Assembly (NCBI GenBank): GCA_963691705.1
Contig: OY829546.1
Coordinates: 33,698,040-33,762,039, forward strand
DNA length: 64,000 nucleotides
Origin: Viola odorata
Taxonomy: Eukaryota; Streptophyta; Magnoliopsida; Malpighiales; Violaceae
Reading direction: 5' to 3'
Shown here: positions 29,936-41,262 of the stretch, in pieces
Position numbering within the stretch: the stretch's first letter is position 1
How the letters are laid out: the number at the start of each line of letters is the position of its first letter
The notes under the pieces: model-generated
The model's input: the letters and a program-made list of their open reading frames with translations, nothing else
Database searches by the model: none
What the model was told of the DNA's origin: nothing
Made by a program: the position numbers and the translations under genes

Positions 29936-32900
29936 TTGGCGGCGGGGTGAGAAAAACATCTTCGAATTAGATCCCCGTTATAGTACGTGCAACGAGCAGC
30001 CTGTCTTAATACTTTCATCTTTTCAGCGTTACCGTCAGGCAGCTCTTCGTGCATCAGGTATTTTATTACTGGAATCCGCCAATCATTCTCGAGCTCATTC
30101 ACACACAAAGAGGCTTGTTCCTCCATGAAGGACGGCACCAATAACTCACGATAATACACATCTTTAGGTATGGATGCTTCAGGATTCGCGGCCAGCTTGG
30201 CAAGGTAATCGGCTTCAGCGTTTTCCTCTCGGGGAACGTGCTCGAAGCTGACTTGCATGCCCTCTTTTTTTATTTCCACTAGTTCTCGCGTTACCATAGA
30301 GAGGTATTGCACCATAATAGGTTCTCGAGCCTGAAAGTGTCCTGAGACCTGGTCAATTATCAGTTTGGAGTCTCCACAAATTTTTAGACGCAGATCTCCT
30401 GTTTGGCCGGTATCGCGCCTTCCCTTTGAAGAAAACTCTCTTCCTATTCTGAGTCCAGCTAGCAACGCCTCATATTCGGCTGCGTTATTGGACAAAGGCT
30501 GCAAGATTCGAATAGCATACCGTATATGCATATCGTGCGGCCCGTTTATGAAGACTCCGGCCCCCGCCAGTTCTTGGTTTTTGGCTCCGTCCACATGAAC
30601 GATCCAAAGATCCGTATATGTTTCTGGGAATGGGAGATCCATATCGTTCCATTCCGCTTCAGGTACACCACTCAAAGGGTCCTCTGTGAAAGTACACTCT
30701 GCTATAAAATCAGCAAGGACCTGAGCCTTTACGGATGGCCGGGACTGGTACCTCAAACCATATTGTTCGAGTTCTAGGGCCCAGATCAGCATTCTTCCTG
30801 AAGATTCAGGCTTTCGAAATATCCTCTTCAAGGGTTGGTCTGTAAGTACAACGATAGGATAAGACTGGAAGTATCGGTCCATCTTGCGGGCGGCTTGTAT
30901 AAGGGCGAACGCTATTTTCTCAATACGAGCATATCGCAGTTCCGCGTCCTTTAAGACATGACTCACGAAGTAAACTGGGCGATGAGTGTGGTTATCGTCA
31001 CAAACAAGGACGGCGCTGACCACTTCGTCCGCCGCGCTCAAGTATAAGTATAGGGTATCCCCGGACTCGGGCCTTGTCAATAATAAATCAGATGATAAAT
31101 AGTCCTTTAAGTCCACAAATGCTTGCTCACATTCTGGGGTCCACCCAAACGTGGCTTTCCGTCGTATGACTTTGAAAAAAGGGAGGCACTTTTCTCCTTG
31201 CTTGGAGACGAATCGTCCCAGAGCGATAACGCGCCCCGTTAGCCTTTGCACTTCCTTAACGGTTCTCGGCGATATCATATCATGTATAGCTTTAACCTTA
31301 GAAGGATTAGGCTGGATACCTTTCTGGCTAACTACGTAGCCCAAGAACTTACCCGTCTGGAATGCAAACATGCACTTCCGGGGGTTTAGCTTCATGCGAT
31401 ACCTTTTCATCACATCAAAAACTTCCTTTAGATCCTGCAGGTGATCCTGAAAATTCGCACTCTTCACCAGTATGTCGTCAACATATGCTTCCACATTTCT
31501 CCCTATTTGTTCCTCAAAAATCTTATTTGCCATTCGCTGAAATGTGGCCCCCGCGTTCTTTAGTCCAAATGGCATCGCTGTGTAGCAATACGTGGCTTTA
31601 GGAGTAAGGAAGGCGGTCTTCTCCTCATCCTCTAGGGCCATGGGGATTTGATGATATCCGGAATTGGCGACCAATGAGCTTAGATATGCATATCCAGCGG
31701 TTTGATCAACCAACTGATCTATGCGAGGAAGCGGGTAGCAATCCTTAGGACAAGCGTCGTTCAAGTCGGTGAAGTCAATGCACATACGCCAGTCTCCATT
31801 GGGTTTAGGAACAAGAACCGGGTTGGCTAACCAAGTGGGATACTGTACTTCGCGAATGAAACCCGCGTCAAGGAGCTTTACAACCTCCTTTTCCACAGCC
31901 GACGCTTTTTCGGTGGAGAACGCCCGTCGTTTTTGCTGAACTGGCTTGACGTCAGGGTCAACGTTAAGCCTGTGCTCGGCTATTTCTCGTGATATACCTG
32001 GCATATCGGCGGGCTTCCATGCGAAATTTCCTTGGCATTTGTTCAACAGCCGTGCCAGTTGAAGATTTTCCTCTGGGCTGAGCTTATCGCTGACCAGGAA
32101 GCTGGCTCCCTCTTTGCCTATCACTGATACGGGTACCATCTTGTCAAGGGGTTGAGCGCGCTTTTCATCACCCTGCTCGTAGGGGTCTGCCGCTATACAC
32201 ACGTATCTATCGCAGCTTGTCTGGGTCATGAGCGAATAGCATTCTGCCGCCAGTTTCTGATCACCTTTTATCGGTACCACCCCGTCCCAGGAGGGGTATT
32301 TCATCTTTAGATGTTTTTGTGATATCGCCGCTCCAAAGCGATTGAGGAAAGGCCGTCCGAGTATGACGTTATAGGGCAGATTCAGATCCACAACAAGGAA
32401 CAACAAATTCTCTGACCGTTTGTAAGTGTCTTCTCGGAAGTATACGGGTAAGGTGATTACTCCCGTAACAGGGATAGGGGTCCCATCCACTCCGACTATG
32501 GGTCTCTTACTAGGCGTTAACTCATCGTGGGGGCGTTTCATGAGGTTGTAAGCTTCCAGCAAAAAAAGGTTCACGGCACTCTCGTTGTCCACAAGAGTCC
32601 TTCTTATACCATGACTGGCGATGACAGGTGTGACTACCAAGGCGTCATTATGGGGGTAGATAACGCCTTTTTCATCCTCTTCTGAAAAGGATAAGATCAT
32701 GCGATCAAGTATGTCTATCGCTCCACCTTTCTTTGTCATGCCGTCTCGCTTACGTTTTTCCCCTTTCGCCACCATCGACTGTTCTGATTCATCTGCGTAG
32801 GGGATCCCTCCCGCTATGATATTGATTATGGGGATGTCGTCGCCATCTATCGCGAAGGTTTCCACACCCTTTCCTTTGGGAGCGTTATCCGGCTGTGGGA

Positions 32901-34716
32901 CTGGAGGGGGCCTTGGTCGTTCGTCTGCCGCTCTTCTTATCGGATTGTTTCGGGCATCTTCCCTTACTTGAGTCGCAAATTCTCCCAGATATCCTTCCTC
33001 CACCAAGCGTTCTATCGCCCACTTTAATTCTCTGCAAGCCTCTGTGGAATGTCCTCTGGCTTTATGGAATTTACAGTAAGCGTTTTCTCTTCTGCCTAAA
33101 AGCACTCCAGGTTTCGTGGGTGCAGGATAACGGATAGGAAGATCTCGCTGTTCCGCTATCGCCAAGATCTCCGCTCTTGGTACATTCAAGGAGGGGAAAT
33201 CCGGATCATACGCCCGATTTTTGTTAGCGTTCCCTTGACGCTGATGAGGGGAACTACCTTGTTTTCCTTTCGAGGAATTTCCTTTTTGCTTATCGTAGGT
33301 CTTTGGGATGTAATCTTTCCGTCGAGCGTAATCATCAGTGTAATGATCGTCAACCAGAGGATTTGCGGGAGCGGCAGGGATGTGAGGTGCCCCAGGCGGC
33401 ATATTAAATGTTCTATTTCTATTTTCTTCTTCTTCCATTTTCGCATAATTATGGGCTTTAAGTCTTAGTGCGTCCAAGGATATTGGAGGATCCACCATCA
33501 ATGCATCTTTCAGTTTTCCATAATGGCAGTTTCTTTTCAGAGCTTCTATGGCGAAATCAACGGTAACGCCCGACGTTAATGACATTTCCAGATCGAATCG
33601 GCTGAGGAATTCTTTCAATGTCTCTTGGGGCTTCCGCTGTATGTCAAATAACGCTGCGGCAGATTTCCGAATTGGAATTGCTGTACTAAATATGCTCCGA
33701 AATTTGGATTCCAACTGTGCGAAGTTACTAATGGATCCGCCAGGAAGACCTTCAAACCAAAGACGAGCAACTCCCGATAAGGTCATAACAAATATCTGAC
33801 ATAAAGCCGCATCACTGTGGGTTTGAAACTGGACGAAATCCTTCACTTTGTTGATGTGCGAAATAGGATCTTTAGTACCATCATAAGTATCAGCGGGAAG
33901 CTTCACTCGCCTGCTGACCCTGTGACGTCTTATACGACGACTGAAAGGGTGACCTGAGGTATCATCAAGAATCTCACGCGCATGACGTGGGGGAGATATG
34001 TCTCCTTGTCGCCCTCCTTCCCTTGGTTCAGGTATATGATGTAGCCTGGGAGACCGACTGCGACTCCTGGGAGAACGACTTCGATATCTTCTGCTACTGG
34101 ATCTTTCACTGTATACGGGAGATAAACTCCTGTTTGGTCCTTCCCTCCGTCCGGCCCAACGGTTCCTCAACGCCTCAAGCTGCCTGTCTTCCTGCAGAAG
34201 AAGTCTTTGCGGCATTTGTGGTACATAAGCCTCTACTCCTCCTTGAGTGAGCTGTACGTGACCAACCGGGGGATTTCCTGCGGATAAAGGCACTTGGGGG
34301 TTCTCTGGAAACAACGGGGGCAAAGGTCGATCAGCAACAATAGATGGTGTGAACATGACGCGAGGAGGAACGCTAGATCCAGAAGCACCAGGCGTGACTC
34401 TAGTGGCCATTTCAGTCAAATATTCCAAGCGGGAACGAAGGGCCGCTATTTCCATAGCAAAGGGATTTTCATTGTTAAGCACAGATCCTTCCAAAAGAGG
34501 AGTATAAAGATCAGATCCCACCGTCTGTGATGAAGAAATGACCGGCTGTGAGGAGATAGATCCTCCGGCGATCCCGACCGAGAGGTCCAGAGGTCCCGAG
34601 ATAGTTGATTGTGTCGTCATAGAGAGGTCAGCAGTAGCAAAAGGAAATAACCGCCTGCGAGTTGAGAAAGGAATATTGGAAAATGTAGACCGGTCTGGCT
34701 CCGATCTGGCTGTCAT
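29767..34716 (-). pseudogene. Gag-protease-RT-RNase H polyprotein of the 16-kb element with altered active sites
   Basis: Open from ATG 34716 to 29767. Order: Ser- and Arg-rich N-terminus, gag core (LPADTYDGTKDPISHIN, LWFEGLPGGSISNFAQLESK cut here), zinc-knuckle-like CKFHKARGHSTEAC, protease, reverse transcriptase (PVLVPKPNGDWRMCIDFTDL, PFGLKNAGATFQ, YVDDILVKS), RNase H (HVDGAKN, NNAAEYEALLAGL) and the start of integrase. Two key sites are abnormal. Where Tat-lineage elements have D-x-G-S, the protease reads VDNESAVNL. Reverse transcriptase motif A, usually with Asp before A-x-S-G-Y, reads LVANSGYHQI, a Val encoded at 31669-31671. RT motif C (YVDD) is intact. Without the motif A aspartate this enzyme is expected to be inactive. 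Confidence 0.88.
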
Positions 34717-34781
34717 AACCGTTCCGATCTCCCAACTAAATAGAGCTTGGCTATTAAGGACGCTCACTTAATACACCAAAG

Positions 34782-34799
34782 CTCTCAATGAAAGCACCA
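34782..34799 (-). other. Primer binding site region of the 16-kb element
   Basis: On the minus strand the 5' LTR is followed after 2 bp by TGGTGCTTTCATTGAGAG, the form seen after LTRs of many Tat-lineage elements. I do not assign the tRNA. Confidence 0.6.
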
Positions 34800-34801
34800 T
34801 T

Positions 34802-35338
34802 TGATAAGATCCGAGATCTCTTCGGGTCGGAAACGGTTGCTACAGCTAGTCGGAGGGGAAGCGATCGGCGTCGGAGGTACCTGTAAAGCTCCGGAGGGGG
34901 ACTCCGGCGTAGACACTCCGATGTTTAAGTCAGTTCGGGTTTTCAGAATGGTAGAGGTTCTCCAAGATGATCTCGATCTTACCTTCTGTTTGGAAAGATG
35001 GGGGTATTTATAGGCCGAAGTTGGCGATACCTGACAGCGATAAGGGTGCAGCGATAAGCATCGTCCGAAGATATCGCTTCCAGCGATAATAGGTAAGCCA
35101 TCGCGGGCGATCATCACGTAAGGCCTATCAAGAGCGACATCCTCTCCGTTCCCCTAGGATGGGATGACGCCGTGCGCGTAAAGATGCATGAGATCCCCCC
35201 CCCGCTGAAGTCGACCATCCTAGGAAACGTCCGCCGGCCCGGGCGATAGGTTGGTTTTTCAGGGAAGCGTATAGAAACTCGTCAAGGATAGATGCCGTAG
35301 CTATAATATTGCCGTCAGGAGCAATCCAATTGTTATCA
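34802..35338 (-). repeat. 5' LTR of the 16-kb element
   Basis: TGATAAGATCC to ATTGTTATCA on the plus strand, 537 bp, the near-identical partner of 19278-19813. It is followed by AATAC, the target duplication. Confidence 0.95.
35005..35012 (-). promoter_or_regulatory. TATA box of the gag-pol transcript
   Basis: Minus strand TATAAATA in CCTATAAATACCCCC. AGCGATAA words lie upstream of it on the minus strand (35030-35100). Confidence 0.6.
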
Positions 35339-35362
35339 AATACCAAAGCATTGCAAGCACAA

Positions 35363-35394
35363 TTTTTATTTTATTTTATTTTATTTTATTTTTA
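35363..35394. repeat. TTTTA microsatellite
   Basis: Five or six TTTTA units in a row, just right of the 16-kb insertion. Confidence 0.8.
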
Positions 35395-35650
35395 GCAGTT
35401 CTCATAAATCACAGAATTTTTCAAGAAAACAAAGGTGAATGCTCCATTTGCAAATTCTAGTGTTAAGCACCGAAACTTTAGGTTTATGAAAAAAATTGGA
35501 CGTTTAAAGAGAACCAGGATCGTACTCTTGCAAATATTGGTTATGTTAACCCAATTAATTTGCCCCAGTAGTATGGTATGGAGGCAAAATTGAAGCATTT
35601 TTACATCTTATGTGAGTGAGATGGCAAGGTTTCATGCAATGAGTATTCTG

Positions 35651-36103
35651 ATTTTAAGAATAACACACGGAGCATGCAATATTTCTAAAAACACACAATG
35701 AAAACTGAACAAAATATCATGCAAAAGACTCTCTAGACTATCTTGGCAAAGACAGTGGCCAAGACTTCTAAAAAAAAATTATGCAACACACACATATATA
35801 TAGACACGGAAACCAGAAGTGCCCAAGTCCTTTGGTCTTATTACAACACTGGCCATCAACAATCTTCGGGGATTTTAAGAATAACACACAGAGCATGCAA
35901 TTTTCCTAAAAACACACAAAGAAAACTGAATAGAAAATCATGCAAAAGACTCTCTAGACTATCTTGGCAAAGACAGTGGCCAAGACTTCTAAAATGAAAA
36001 AAAAAATTATGCAACACACACATATATATAGACACGAAAACCAGAAGTGCCCATGTCCTTTGGTCTTCTTCAAACACTGGCCATCAACAATCTTCGGGGA
36101 TTT
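35651..36103. repeat. 221-bp tandem duplication, two copies
   Basis: ATTTTAAGAATAACACAC starts both copies (35651 and 35872), and CATCAACAATCTTCGGGGAT ends them. They share AGACTCTCTAGACTATCTTG and CACACACATATATATAGACA between. Differences are few. No coding sense. Confidence 0.9.
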
Positions 36104-37775
36104 CTTTTTCTTCCATACTCGTTGTGCACCTTACCTCCTGTTGATTACCTCGGTCGAGCACTGCTCATTGTCTTAATCGGAAAAAAATGGAAGAAAGAGC
36201 AAAGTCTAATGGTGCATGTACCCTGGATATTATGCAAATCCAACTAGCATTTGCACTCATGAAAGAAATAAAGCGTGAAGGCCTAAAATTCTCGTAGGGG
36301 TATGTTTGTGACTGCTTACATCTAAAGCTTGTTGCAGATATAAGAGCAAGTAGGCGAGATCATGCACGTCATATAATTTCAAATGGATGCACAAGTTATC
36401 CATGATGCAAAATGTTGAACATGCTCAATTTAAGGAAGGTTTGAAAATTCGAGAGGGTAGTGTGGATTTTATTCAAAGAATTTTGTTTACAATTACAACA
36501 ATTTTAGCAGTTTTATAGACAAAACGTGAGGGTACGACCACTCACAAAAAATTTAAAAAGAATTTCCCCCAATGCGGGAATGAATGCAGAATGATTGTAC
36601 AAAAATTAAAGAGGCAGAGAGAAAAGTGGACTTCTCTGGCGACGTACAGCAGGCAGCAGCTAACGATCCGACAGGTTCACCAGCAACCGGATAATAGTAT
36701 TACTGCAAACATTTCTAACGGTTCCATCATAGCTTGAGACTGTTTGTTTTCAAATGAAGAACCATCTTTAAAATCTTTTCTGGTTTGCTCCTTGGCTGCT
36801 CTTGGTGAGAAGACATTTTCTATGCTGGTGATGGCCAATTGCTGATGATTTGTTCAAGAAGAATGGCTTGAACATCATTCGGAGTGATGGAAGGTAATTC
36901 TTGGTCTGCTAGAGATTAATATTTCCATTGGGGAATCTAACCAGTTGTTTCTTTGCAAAGGAGCCCCAACACTTTAGCTTTTGCAGCAAGGGATTGCGGA
37001 TAAAATCACCCTTGAAACCAGCATCTCGTGGCTCACAAATTAGAGGATTGATCTTCACAGTATCATCATCATGTCTATACATGGAGAGGTCTTGTAGAGA
37101 ATGATTGTGCTGATCAAATTCAAAACATGAAAGACTATGTTTGAATTTCAAATTTACAGTTGAGGGCCTTGTAGGGCATAAATCTCATTGTAGCACAGAG
37201 TCAGAATGCATTATGTGGATTAGGGTCCCTGAAGAACACACATCTATCATTGCTATGTTTCTTCCCCAAGAAATTGTTTGCAAAGGGCACTTGGTCTTGA
37301 TGGTAAAATTTCCCAAAGGGGATTGTTCAAGAGTTGATAGGATGAGTGTTCCTCTGCACCTGCCACAACGATGATCTAGAGGCAAGGGTAGGATGGACTT
37401 AGAGAACTCTTTGCTACGAATTACTGCTCCTTATGCCTTGCCCCCCGGTAGGATGGGCTCAATTATTGACTTTCTTTTGGTCGTCATTCACCTGTTTACC
37501 CCCAGTTTATAAGTCTCATTGCACCTGAAATAAAGAGGGACTTAAATAGTAAGTCTGAAGGGAAGGATATCTCAAAATTCAGAATTAAAAATTAAAACTG
37601 ACAAAAATTGAAATGTTTGAAAAGAACACGTGGGTTGCCTCCCACGGAGCGCCCTTGTTTATAGTCGTAGGCTCGACTATGTACAAAATTATTATAAGCA
37701 TCGCCACTGAATGAATAAAATGGGTCCACCCTGGGCCGGGAGAGTGATCGTTCAGGAGTTGTAGGGTCCTTCATC
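36104..37775. other. Internal DNA of the Ogre-like element, no gene recognised
   Basis: Short open frames exist on both strands (for example 36909-37151 minus) but none resembles a known protein. At about 36524-36560 one more hairpin unit occurs: GTGAG, GGTACGACCA, CTCAC, followed by AAATTTAAAAAG, similar to tandem families 2 and 5. The stretch GGGTTGCCTCCCACGGAGCG near 37631 is a word often seen in plant LTR-element leaders. No reverse transcriptase or integrase motif was found. Confidence 0.45.
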
Positions 37776-38850
37776 TTACCCTTCGAAAGAGATGCATCCA
37801 CTCTTGATCAAATGATTAACCCGTCCCTTAAAGGCAAAGCAGTCTTCTAGCGTGTGCCCCTGAACTCCAGCATGGTACTCGCATCTAGCATTAGGATCGT
37901 ACCACTTCGGGTAAGGAGGTTGTGGTGGTTGGATCGAGGTGGGTGCAATTTGCCCAGTTGCTAAGAGATGTTTGTAAATCTCCCCCAAAGGAGCGGGAAG
38001 CGGTGGCAGTGGTCCTCGGTTCTCATGATTATTTTGGTTTCTTGGCTTGTTTGGCACGTTATATGGTTTAGATCTTGTGGGTCGTGGTAGGGGCGATAGA
38101 AAAGGTTGCTCGCAACCTGGTCGGTGGGTGACAAAGCTAACATCTTCCTCCGTAATAGGCGATCTCTTGGGTGTTTCCTCTGGCACGGAAACAACGATCC
38201 TTCCAGATTTAATTCCTTGTTCCACTCTTTCCGCTACTAGGACCATGTCAGAGAAGCTACTGGATGGATTGGAGATAAGATAAGTGTAGTAAGGAGCTTG
38301 GAAAGTGTTCACGAAAATAGATATGAGTTCCTTGTCGCTCAAAGGAGGAGAGATCCTAGCGGTTAATTCTCTCCATCTCTGAGCATAAGCCTTCACCGAT
38401 TCATCGGTTCTCTTCTCTAGGTTCTGCAGATCAGAACGGTCTGGCGCCACTTCCATGCTGAACTTGTACTGCTTAAAGAAGGCTTCAGATAAATCCCTCC
38501 AAGTCCTAATCTTGATCCTATCCAGACCCATGTACCAAGTCAAGGCATGCTTGGACAGACTCTCCCTGAATAAATGGATCAACAAAGGTTCATTATATAT
38601 CACCTCTGACATCTTGTTGCAGTAGATTTTGAGGTGGGTCTTGGGGCATTCAATCCCAGTGTACTTCTCGAATTCCAGAATCTTGAATTTTGGTGGCATC
38701 GTAATTCCTGGTACCATGCACATGTCAGCAGGGCTTGTAAGATCAGAGGGATCAGTTCCCTCAACGGCCCTCATTCTTTCTTCTAATAAGCTTAACCTGT
38801 CAATACTTGGCCCCTCTACATTATTGGTGCCAAAACCAGCAGCTGACGGA
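37776..38850 (-). pseudogene. Ogre-like gag, main part with CCHC-like motif
   Basis: Minus strand, open from about 38850 to TAA 37776. The capsid region shows MPPKFKILEFEKYTGIECPK, LLIHLFRESLSKHALTWYM, IRTWRDLSEAFFKQYKF, APDRSDLQNLEKR and YAQRWRELTARISPPLSD, the pattern of Ogre-type gag. A Pro- and Asn-rich part follows, then CEYHAGVQGHTLEDCFAFKG, the zinc-binding motif of this group. The frame ends soon after, at ISFEG. No protease follows. Upstream it joins the 38851-39163 part only through a one-base frameshift near 38870. Confidence 0.85.
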
Positions 38851-39163
38851 TACCCAAAGGCCCCGGGATAGTGAATTGAGTGGAATGACCCTGCTGGAAG
38901 TGCTGGGACTCTAGGTGGATCATTGAACGACCCTGAGGCGGGAGGGAGAACTGAGATTCCAGGTGGATCTCCTTCTTGCCGAGATCAAGAATTGGCCCAG
39001 TCAGAGGAGGATCAAGAGGTGTACCACCTTGTCCGATGGTGATAATGGCAGTGCTCGGAATAGCCGATGCGATGTGATGGGGATTGAAAAAGGGCTGCCA
39101 TGAACCAGAAGATGATGGGGGCATGGAGGAACCAGCGAAGATAGATGAAGAGGACGGTCCCAT
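38851..39163 (-). pseudogene. Ogre-like gag, upstream Pro- and Ser-rich part
   Basis: Minus strand, frame starting MGPSSSSIFAGSSMPPSSS. It has low-complexity Ser, Pro and Gly composition and an imperfect repeat (IHLESQF and IHLESQHF). It runs into the main gag through a frameshift in the GGG run near 38868. It is probably the variable segment between the N-terminal coiled coil and the capsid. Confidence 0.6.
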
Positions 39164-39202
39164 TGTTAGAAAAGGGTAAAATTCGGGGCGAAAAACCAGT
39201 CG

Positions 39203-39319
39203 TTACCTCTTCCCGTTCTTTTCAGCTTGTTCAACCCTTTCTGTAGTGACCCGAATCTGTTCTTCTAATTCGGCTATCTTTGCTTTCAATGTCTCCTCCG
39301 TTCTATCGTGTTCTGCCAT
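39203..39319 (-). pseudogene. Ogre-like gag N-terminal coiled coil
   Basis: ATG 39319 on the minus strand opens 38 codons: AEHDRTEETLKAKIAELEEQ followed by IRVTTERVEQAEKNGKR, a clear coiled coil. The frame ends AGG TAA; the GTAACG there could instead be a splice donor, in which case this would be a first exon. I cannot decide between a stop and an intron. Confidence 0.55.
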
Positions 39320-39419
39320 TTTTCTTATTTGAAGTCTGATTGAGTAGATCTTTTGGGGAATAGTTCGCTCCCTGTAAAATAAAATAAAGAAAATAAATGT
39401 AAGTCTGGGCACAAGCAAT

Positions 39420-40295
39420 GATGGTATGTATGTGTGGTTCTGGCTTATGGTCTAGCTATCCTAATTTGTTTCTCAATTTATTTTAATGTGTGATGAATTA
39501 TTTTTAAACATTAGTCGTGGTTACTATATGATAATTTCTTAATTGGGCAACTAAGTGCTTCGGAATAAGGTTTTATTTAAGCTTGAACTCCACCTCTAGG
39601 AAGGGAAAAAATGATATCGCATCATTTTCTAAAATCCTAAGTTTTGATCATATGTACATTGAACTTAAAATCCTAAATTCTGTATGAATGAAATGTGATA
39701 CGTGTAGGAATGAAAGGTGAGTTTAGTAAAAGCAATAATGAAGGCAATATTGAAAGGAATATATAAAAAAAAAATCACAAAAAATAGAGAATTATGGAAA
39801 TAACAAAGCAAAAATCACATGTTATCATGATGCACAATATGCTAGGGTGACATCTACTATTTCTAACTGGTTGGAAGGTTCCCGGACGATACCATAAAAA
39901 ATGGTCCCTCAGTAAATGGATGATTGCTTGTCGAACCATCAAAAGTTCTAGGCGCTCACCCATTTAGGGGTTTGAGCCCGAGTTCGGGGTTCATGAAAAC
40001 TACCCAGGACACGTGCCTTAGGGCCTCACTAGTACCCACCTACTTCTATTTGGAAAAGGCCCGGCGGTAGGGCATTATGCGTGAAATGCATATGAATGAC
40101 AGTTTATCAAAGCAATTAGCAAATCATGTGAACAATTTATTAACAAATAAATACTTAAAAAAAACAATAATCACGCATAAAGAATCATTTGATAACAATT
40201 TATCATATCAATGAAAAATAATTAATCATGTACAAAAAATCATATGAAACAAATTCAACAATTTATTGAAAAAAACACCTCAAAAACCCTATTGG
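39420..40295 (-). other. Leader of the Ogre-like element
   Basis: AT-rich DNA between the primer binding site and gag on the minus strand, with no gene seen. It contains several AATAAATAC-like and CAAATCATATGAAACA-like words without clear order. Confidence 0.5.
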
Positions 40296-40313
40296 TCCCT
40301 AGTGAAGTCGCCA
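40296..40313 (-). other. Primer binding site of the Ogre-like element
   Basis: On the minus strand TGGCGACTTCACTAGGGA lies just after the LTR end. It resembles the TGGCGACTCCACTGGGGA form known from Ogre elements (tRNA-Arg type) with two or three differences. Confidence 0.7.
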
Positions 40314-41262
40314 AACTATCGCACCCCTTTTTTGAATTTTCCTAATGCGACGCAGGTTTAGGACTAGATGTGAGATGAAATCGGACTCATCTCACATGAT
40401 GCAATGAAGTCGCCACCCTATTTTTGTTTCTAGGTTTAGGGAACCTAAAGTCATGGCATAAAAAGCTAAGGCAAAATGGGTCTGAACCCGAGAATAGTGG
40501 TTCGGGGTCGTATTATGGACTCGGGAAGGTGTTAGGCACCCGAATCACATCCAACAAAGGTTACCGAAGAAAAGAGGTGTTTAATCACGCTTGAATAAAA
40601 AAAGTCCTAATCAAGTGATCATGCCCAATAGATTAATTAAATTCTAACCATTCTACATATTCATGTATATGTGCGGAAGAAGCATGAAATAAATAAAAGG
40701 GTAAGAAATGTTTACTTGTGAAGAGTATGGGTTGATTTACCCTACAAAGTCGAGATTATTTGTGCGATTAAATGGTTATCGATAAACAACTAAATATTTA
40801 ACGATTTATCACAATCAAACAAAATAATTAATTTTAGCAATAAAATGCGAGTAGAACAATTTTAAGCATGCAATAATTAGTTAAGTAGTACGAGCATATG
40901 AATAATTGGCATCAAAATTATTGTACACAAGTGACAATTAATTTTGATGCTCAAACGCAAGCGGAATAATTAAACTTGCAAAAGCATACGAAAATAAATA
41001 AACAGTACAGGCATACAAAAAATAAATAAACAGTACAAGTGCGACGATGGCACGAAAAAAACGACGGGTCGAAAATATTGGGCCCAGCCCACTGGGCTGA
41101 GAGTGGGCCCCACCAGCTGGGCCATGCCCAGCCCAGCCCAGTTGATGGGCTGGTGGGCTGAAGCATCCTGGCTGCTCTCTTCACACTAGGCCTGCGTGGC
41201 CCAGCTTTCCTCAAGTTTGGCGCACAGCGCCAAGCCTTTTCCTCCTCCGCATGGGCCTGTGC

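Larger units (their letters stand above)
19278..35338 (-). mobile_element. 16,061-bp Tat-lineage LTR retrotransposon carrying four antisense genes
   Basis: LTRs of 536 and 537 bp (19278-19813, 34802-35338), both TGATAA...TTATCA, differ by about three substitutions and one base in a C run. AATAC flanks the element on both sides (19273-19277 and 35339-35343), a perfect 5-bp target duplication. Gag-pol is on the minus strand (34716-28860). The stretch between integrase and the 3' LTR (27756-20787) holds four genes on the opposite strand, each with a TATA-like box. The near identity of the LTRs shows recent insertion. Reverse transcriptase, protease and integrase nevertheless carry damaging changes, so this copy was probably mobilised by enzymes from another copy or decayed quickly. 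Confidence 0.95.

Noticed and set aside
29900..29940. Programmed frameshifting before integrase
   Set aside because: No slippery heptamer is visible, and the same copy has other damaging changes, so a simple indel is more likely.
34294..34771. Plus-strand open frames opposite the start of gag-pol
   Set aside because: They are antisense reflections of the conserved gag frame, with no TATA box or splice sites like those of the four accepted antisense genes.
37141..37374. Plus-strand 77-codon open frame in the Ogre-like element
   Set aside because: No recognisable motif, overlaps open frames on the other strand, and lies in non-coding-looking DNA.
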